Shown here in pieces: positions 59,980 through 64,000 of a stretch of DNA of 64,000 bases. The DNA is taken from positions 2,469,501 through 2,533,500 of the forward strand of contig NZ_CP082966.1 in NCBI RefSeq assembly GCF_019968605.1, in the 5' to 3' direction. The DNA comes from Polaribacter litorisediminis (lineage in GTDB: Bacteria > Bacteroidota > Bacteroidia > Flavobacteriales > Flavobacteriaceae). The number at the start of each line of letters is the position of its first letter. The stretch's first letter is position 1. A model generated the notes under the pieces. That model worked only from the letters and a program-made list of their open reading frames with translations. It did not search any database and was not told the DNA's origin. Made by a program: the position numbers and the translations under genes.

Positions 59980-61392
59980 TTAAAATAAAGTTCTTGTCAC
60001 CATAAACGTTGCAGAACCTACTACAAAACCAATTAAAGCTAACCAAGATATTTTCTTTAAATACCAAAAGAAATCAATTTTCTCCATACCCATTGCCACC
60101 ACTCCTGCAGCAGAACCAATAATTAGCATAGAACCTCCTGTACCTGCAGAGAAAGCAATAAAGTGCCATAATTCATTATCTAAAGGTTCAGAAAACATTC
60201 CTAAACTAGCTGCCACTAAAGGTACATTATCTATAATTGCAGAGCCTACTCCTAATAACATTACGACTAAATCAGAAACTCCCGTAACACCTGCTACATG
60301 CATTTCTGTACCCATCATTGGTATACTATCTTGTAAAGTTGATGCAAAATTAAAAAGAATTCCTAAGGACTCTAGTGCTGCCACTGCCATTAAAATTCCC
60401 AAGAAAAACAAAATACTTGGCATCTCTATTTTAGATAGTGATGCATGCACAGGGCTGTGTTGCGCTCCTGCAGCATGGCCTTCTGCATCCTCTGCGTCTA
60501 TACTTGAGATAGAGAATTTAGAATTCGTATAAATTTCTGCAAAGGTAGCAACCACTGCTAAAGATAACATCATCCCTACATAAGGTGGTAAATGAGTTAC
60601 CGTTTTGAACACAGGAACAAATAAAATTGCGCCCAAACCTAAATACAACATTCTTGCACTATGCGGACTTTTTGCTTTTTCTTTTTCCTCATCATCAAAA
60701 TCAATTTCACCTTTAAAGGCAGGTAAAAAAGAAGCTATAAAAGTAGGAACTACCATACAAAGTAAAGAAGGCAGCAACAAATACTCAATTAATTTTAAGG
60801 TGGTTACTTTTTTACCAATCCAGAGCATTGTTGTTGTTACATCTCCAATAGGAGACCAAGCGCCACCTGCATTTGCCGCGATAATAATTAAACCCGCAAA
60901 CCAAATTCTTTCATCTCTATTTTTTACAATTTTCTGTAAAATTGAAATCAAAACGATGGTTGCCGTTAGGTTATCTATAATTGCAGATAAAATGAATGCT
61001 AATACGGAAAACATCCATAATAATTTCTTTTTACCCTTAAAATTTACGTATCCTTTAATCGTAGAAAAACCGTCAAAATAATCAATAATTTCAACAATCG
61101 TCATAGCTCCTAAAAGAAAGACTAAAATTTCAGCTGTTTTTCCTAAGTGATGTAATAAGGTTTCTTCTACTAAATGTAATTTATCAGCATGCACCATAGA
61201 GGCAAAACCATCTACTAAACTATGATTGGCGGAATCAAACCAGTTCGTAAAATTATCAACTCCCAGAGCCACTAAAGCCCAACAAACTGCCATCATGATT
61301 AAGGCGGGAATTAATTTATCTAATTTTAAATTATGTTCTAAAGTAATGGCTAAATACCCCATTACAAATACAATAATAATTACTGACTCCAT
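59980..61392 (-). CDS. nhaD: NhaD-type Na+/H+ antiporter
   Basis: 470 residues with about 11-13 membrane helices. Diagnostic stretches are HHLGKTAEILVFLLGAMTIV, FILSAIIDNLTATIVLISIL (Asp in an I-D-N-L-T helix break, the ion site), AANAGGAWSPIGDVTTTMLW and GSAIIDNVPLVAASLGMF (second IDN motif). The duplicated IDN motifs are typical of the ion-transporter superfamily. It exchanges cytoplasmic sodium for protons, helping pH and salt tolerance, and is common in marine Bacteroidota. It follows the dehydrogenase gene by 12 bp on the same strand. Confidence 0.94.
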   Translation of the reverse strand: MESVIIIVFVMGYLAITLEHNLKLDKLIPALIMMAVCWALVALGVDNFTNWFDSANHSLVDGFASMVHADKLHLVEETLLHHLGKTAEILVFLLGAMTIVEIIDYFDGFSTIKGYVNFKGKKKLLWMFSVLAFILSAIIDNLTATIVLISILQKIVKNRDERIWFAGLIIIAANAGGAWSPIGDVTTTMLWIGKKVTTLKLIEYLLLPSLLCMVVPTFIASFLPAFKGEIDFDDEEKEKAKSPHSARMLYLGLGAILFVPVFKTVTHLPPYVGMMLSLAVVATFAEIYTNSKFSISSIDAEDAEGHAAGAQHSPVHASLSKIEMPSILFFLGILMAVAALESLGILFNFASTLQDSIPMMGTEMHVAGVTGVSDLVVMLLGVGSAIIDNVPLVAASLGMFSEPLDNELWHFIAFSAGTGGSMLIIGSAAGVVAMGMEKIDFFWYLKKISWLALIGFVVGSATFMVTRTLF

Positions 61393-61404
61393 ATATATCC
61401 TAGT

Positions 61405-62637
61405 TTAAATTAGTTGTTTTAATGCGATTTCGAATGCTGTTGAACAAATTTTTGTTTTAGAGGCACTCTTTTTAAAAGTTCTTTGCAATGCTTTTTTAAT
61501 AACACTAGAGGTATCATTAAATATGGCTTTATCTTGCATTGGTAGATCAATTTTTGATTCCATTAAATAGGCAAAAACTCGTGCGATTCCGCAATTTGAA
61601 ATAAAATCTGGTAATAAGCTTAAATGGCTGTCTGTATACTCCATAATAGGACCAAAGAAAATTTCTTTATCTGCAAAAGGAACATTGGCTCCAGGAGATA
61701 TTACTTCTAAACCCGAATCTATCATTTGCTGCACCTGGTCTTGAGAAACTAATCTAGAAGCTGCCGCCGGAACAAATATTTCTGCGGGCAAACTCCAAAT
61801 TTTATTATTAATTTCCTCAAAAGAAATCATGTTTTTAGACACTAATTTATTTCCATCTTTCGATAAAAATAAAGCCTTCATTTCTTGCATGGTAAAACCT
61901 TCTTCATTGATTAAGCCGCCCTCTCTGTCTATAATTCCAACAACTTTTGCTCCTAACTGCGTTAAATAATACGCTGCTGCCGAACCTACATTTCCAAATC
62001 CTTGCACAATGGCTCTTTTTCCTTCTATTTCACCACCGTAAATATCATAATAATGTTTTACAGCTTCTGCTACTCCATACCCTGTTAACATATCTGCAAC
62101 GGTATATTTTCGAGATACATCTGGCGAAAACTCCTTATCTTCAAGTACTTTTATGACACCCAGTCTTAATTGACCAATTCTATTTATTTTATCAGCTTCT
62201 GTTGGTTTAAAATGTCCGTTAAAAATTCCTTCTTGTGGATGCCAAACACCACAACTTTCTGTAATGGGAATCACATCTTTATCGGCATCGACATTTAAAT
62301 CTCCTCCGGTACCATAATAATGTTTTAAAAGCGGAGTAACCGCTTTGTACCAGCGTTCTAAAACACCTCTTTTTCTTGGGTCATTTGGATCAAAATTAAT
62401 TCCCGATTTTGCGCCTCCAATTGCAGGTCCAGACACGGTAAACTTCACTTCCATTGTTTTTGCTAAGGATAAAACTTCATTCATATTCAATCCTTTACGC
62501 ATTCTGGTTCCACCACCTGCAGCACCTCCTCTTAAAGAGTTGATCACGGTCCAACCTTCAGCCTCTGTTTCTTGATCTTTCCAATGAAAAACAATCTCTG
62601 GCTGTTTATTTTCGTATATTTTTAATAATTCTTTCAT
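61405..62637 (-). CDS. Glu/Leu/Phe/Val dehydrogenase
   Basis: 410 residues. The substrate domain has GGAAGGGTRMRKGLNMNEVL and GPAIGGAKSGINFDP, with the catalytic Lys in GGAKSG, and YYGTGGDLNVDADKDVIPI. The NAD domain has IVQGFGNVGSAAAYYLTQLG, ending its strand with D in GIIDREGGL (NAD preference). It oxidatively deaminates an amino acid; whether glutamate or a branched/aromatic one cannot be told without an alignment. Twelve bases before nhaD, so probably cotranscribed. A proton/sodium link is only contextual. Confidence 0.92.
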   Translation of the reverse strand: MKELLKIYENKQPEIVFHWKDQETEAEGWTVINSLRGGAAGGGTRMRKGLNMNEVLSLAKTMEVKFTVSGPAIGGAKSGINFDPNDPRKRGVLERWYKAVTPLLKHYYGTGGDLNVDADKDVIPITESCGVWHPQEGIFNGHFKPTEADKINRIGQLRLGVIKVLEDKEFSPDVSRKYTVADMLTGYGVAEAVKHYYDIYGGEIEGKRAIVQGFGNVGSAAAYYLTQLGAKVVGIIDREGGLINEEGFTMQEMKALFLSKDGNKLVSKNMISFEEINNKIWSLPAEIFVPAAASRLVSQDQVQQMIDSGLEVISPGANVPFADKEIFFGPIMEYTDSHLSLLPDFISNCGIARVFAYLMESKIDLPMQDKAIFNDTSSVIKKALQRTFKKSASKTKICSTAFEIALKQLI

Positions 62638-62892
62638 TCTAAATTTTGATAATTTTTCAACTTGATAGTACTTATTTTTCTATGCAATTTTCTTCGAAAT
62701 ATTAAATTAAAGAAGCTAAAGTTGATTCATTTTTAAAATTAATTTTAGAATTATTATTTTTATGAAAGTGCCTTGGACAAACTTACTGTAAAAAAATTAA
62801 ATTTTAAAATTTTAGGTGAAAAAGAATTTTATCAAATTTCAACCCGAATTTCCTGTAAAAATAGCCTATTTACCCTTAGAAAATTGAAAAAA

Positions 62893-63951
62893 CTAGGGAT
62901 AAAAAATAACTCCCGAAGAATGATTTTCACGAGCTCCTGTAACCGATTTTAAGCAATTAATTTGATTGTTGATTTTTAACAAACCTAAAAAAGCAAAAAG
63001 TAAAGCTTCTTTAAAATCAATCAATTCTTTTGCTGGTTTTTCAATTGAATTCTTTGCATACCACTGAATTCTTTGCATTAAAAAAGAATTAAAAGCACCT
63101 CCTCCAGTTATTAAAACAGCATCATGCTGATACATAACCTTTCCAATTTGTATGGCAACATGTTCTACAAAGGTTCTTAATATAGATGGTATATCGGCTT
63201 CTAAAGCATCAATTAAAGGAAAAATTTCTTTTTGAACCCATTCTAATCCTAAAGATTTTGGAGGTGATTTTTGATAAAAGGGAATCGCATTCAATTGTCC
63301 TAAAAGCTTCTGATTTATATTTCCTTTGGAGGATATTTCTCCGGCATCATCAAACTCAAACCCCAATTTATTCACATAAAAATTTAGGACAATATTTACT
63401 GGACAAATGTCGTAAGCGATTCTTGTACCCTCTTTATCATAGGAGATATTAGAAAATCCGCCAAGATTTAAACAGAAATCATATTCAGAAAATAATAGCG
63501 CATCACCAATTGGCACTAAGGGTGCACCCTGCCCTCCTAATTGAACATCTTGGGTTCTAAAATCGCACACAACTTTTTGATGGGTGATTTTAGTAATTTC
63601 TCTGCCAGCACCAATTTGTAAAGTAATTCCTTTTTCTGGTTGATGCAGAATTGTATGTCCGTGAGAAGCAATAAAATCAATTGTTTTAATTTTGTCATTT
63701 TCTATAAATTGACGAACTGTTTCACCCAAATAACGTCCATAATCGATATCTAATCGCGCCAGTTCTTCTTCTGAAAAATCAATAGCATTTTGCAAAAGTT
63801 GTTTCCATTCTTTAGAATATTTTATCGTTTCTGCATGAATAATTTTAAAATCAGTGTAATTATTCTGATTAAAAGAAACATACACCAAATCTACGCCATC
63901 TAAAGATGTGCCAGACATGACTCCTATTGAAAAAGTTTGATTTTTAATCAT
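62893..63951 (-). CDS. anmK: Anhydro-N-acetylmuramic acid kinase
   Basis: 352 residues. ASKHA fold: GVMSGTSLDGVDLVYVSF (phosphate 1), DFIASHGHTILHQP, VCDFRTQDVQLGGQGAPLVP, FCLNLGGFSNISYD and VLITGGGAFNSFLMQRI. It phosphorylates and opens 1,6-anhydro-MurNAc released from cell-wall turnover, giving MurNAc 6-phosphate. The start is fixed by MIKNQTFSIGVMSGTS. The last gene in the window; only 49 bp remain beyond it. Confidence 0.96.
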   Translation of the reverse strand: MIKNQTFSIGVMSGTSLDGVDLVYVSFNQNNYTDFKIIHAETIKYSKEWKQLLQNAIDFSEEELARLDIDYGRYLGETVRQFIENDKIKTIDFIASHGHTILHQPEKGITLQIGAGREITKITHQKVVCDFRTQDVQLGGQGAPLVPIGDALLFSEYDFCLNLGGFSNISYDKEGTRIAYDICPVNIVLNFYVNKLGFEFDDAGEISSKGNINQKLLGQLNAIPFYQKSPPKSLGLEWVQKEIFPLIDALEADIPSILRTFVEHVAIQIGKVMYQHDAVLITGGGAFNSFLMQRIQWYAKNSIEKPAKELIDFKEALLFAFLGLLKINNQINCLKSVTGARENHSSGVIFYP

Positions 63952-64000
63952 ATCCGTAAAAATAATAAAACTCTCATGAAATTATGTTACGAAATCGATA

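Noticed and set aside
1..64000. Defence system, prophage or biosynthetic cluster
   Set aside because: No nuclease, methyltransferase, phage structural or assembly-line genes are present; the gene content is housekeeping, surface glycan and envelope.

Overview
The window reads as chromosome from a low-GC member of the Bacteroidota, most likely the family Flavobacteriaceae (a marine Polaribacter/Tenacibaculum-like bacterium would fit; the genus is inference). Supporting signs are Bacteroidota-type promoters (TTTG, about 18-22 bp, TAnnTTTG), near absence of Shine-Dalgarno sites, the rpmB-rpmG-DUF4295-ftsY block, DUF4199 and DUF5606 proteins, LruC-domain lipoproteins, a small SRP RNA, NhaD, a menaquinone branch, and many short intergenic palindromes of the type common in this family.

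Layout. 0-10.5 kb: a YVTN propeller protein and a LruC lipoprotein, a heap of shuffled LruC/YVTN gene fragments, the complete dTDP-L-rhamnose operon (rfbACDB), and a second, larger LruC lipoprotein with an internal propeller-like region. 10.5-15.1 kb: a HAD phosphatase, then ftsY, DUF4295, rpmG, rpmB, cinA and a fumarylacetoacetate-hydrolase-family gene on the minus strand. 15.1-23.0 kb: a gene-poor island holding only a very large Ala-rich coiled-coil lipoprotein and an outer-membrane barrel protein, with two gene-tail remnants and a 1.1-kb array of five 180-249 bp repeats nested inside longer direct repeats. 23.0-31.6 kb: purU, menB, a serine-less esterase-fold protein, a half-size CvfB-like protein, menD, a transaldolase-family aldolase, a lipoprotein, an SDR enzyme and the SRP RNA gene. 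31.8-41.5 kb: DUF4199, a dolichol-phosphate-type glycosyltransferase, phosphohexomutase, an MsbA-like ABC exporter, a CCA-adding-type nucleotidyltransferase, a GT11 fucosyltransferase-like protein with a damaged motif, and an LtaS-like phosphoglycerol transferase. 41.6-47.4 kb: a gene-poor surface-polysaccharide stretch with a Stealth-family transferase, a glycosyltransferase pseudogene split by a small inverted-repeat element, a secreted protein and two intact GT2 enzymes. 47.4-54.4 kb: dapD, ruvX, def, DUF5606, mazG, a flavin oxidoreductase, a SHOCT protein and a PNPOx-fold protein. 54.5-56.2 kb: an apparently complete IS1182-type insertion sequence with a 4-bp target duplication. 56.4-64 kb: tRNA-Val, folC, tonB-exbD-exbB, nhaD, an amino-acid dehydrogenase and anmK.

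Working together: rfbACDB makes the nucleotide sugar that the GT2, GT11-like and Stealth enzymes could draw on for surface glycans, with the phosphohexomutase supplying sugar 1-phosphates. exbB-exbD-tonB energises outer-membrane uptake and nhaD handles sodium/pH. menB and menD belong to menaquinone synthesis. ftsY and the SRP RNA are both parts of co-translational targeting. I see no CRISPR array, rRNA, prophage or recognisable defence system. The most unusual content is the LruC/propeller locus with its debris, the Ala-rich lipoprotein island with its repeat array, and several enzyme-fold proteins that lack key catalytic residues.
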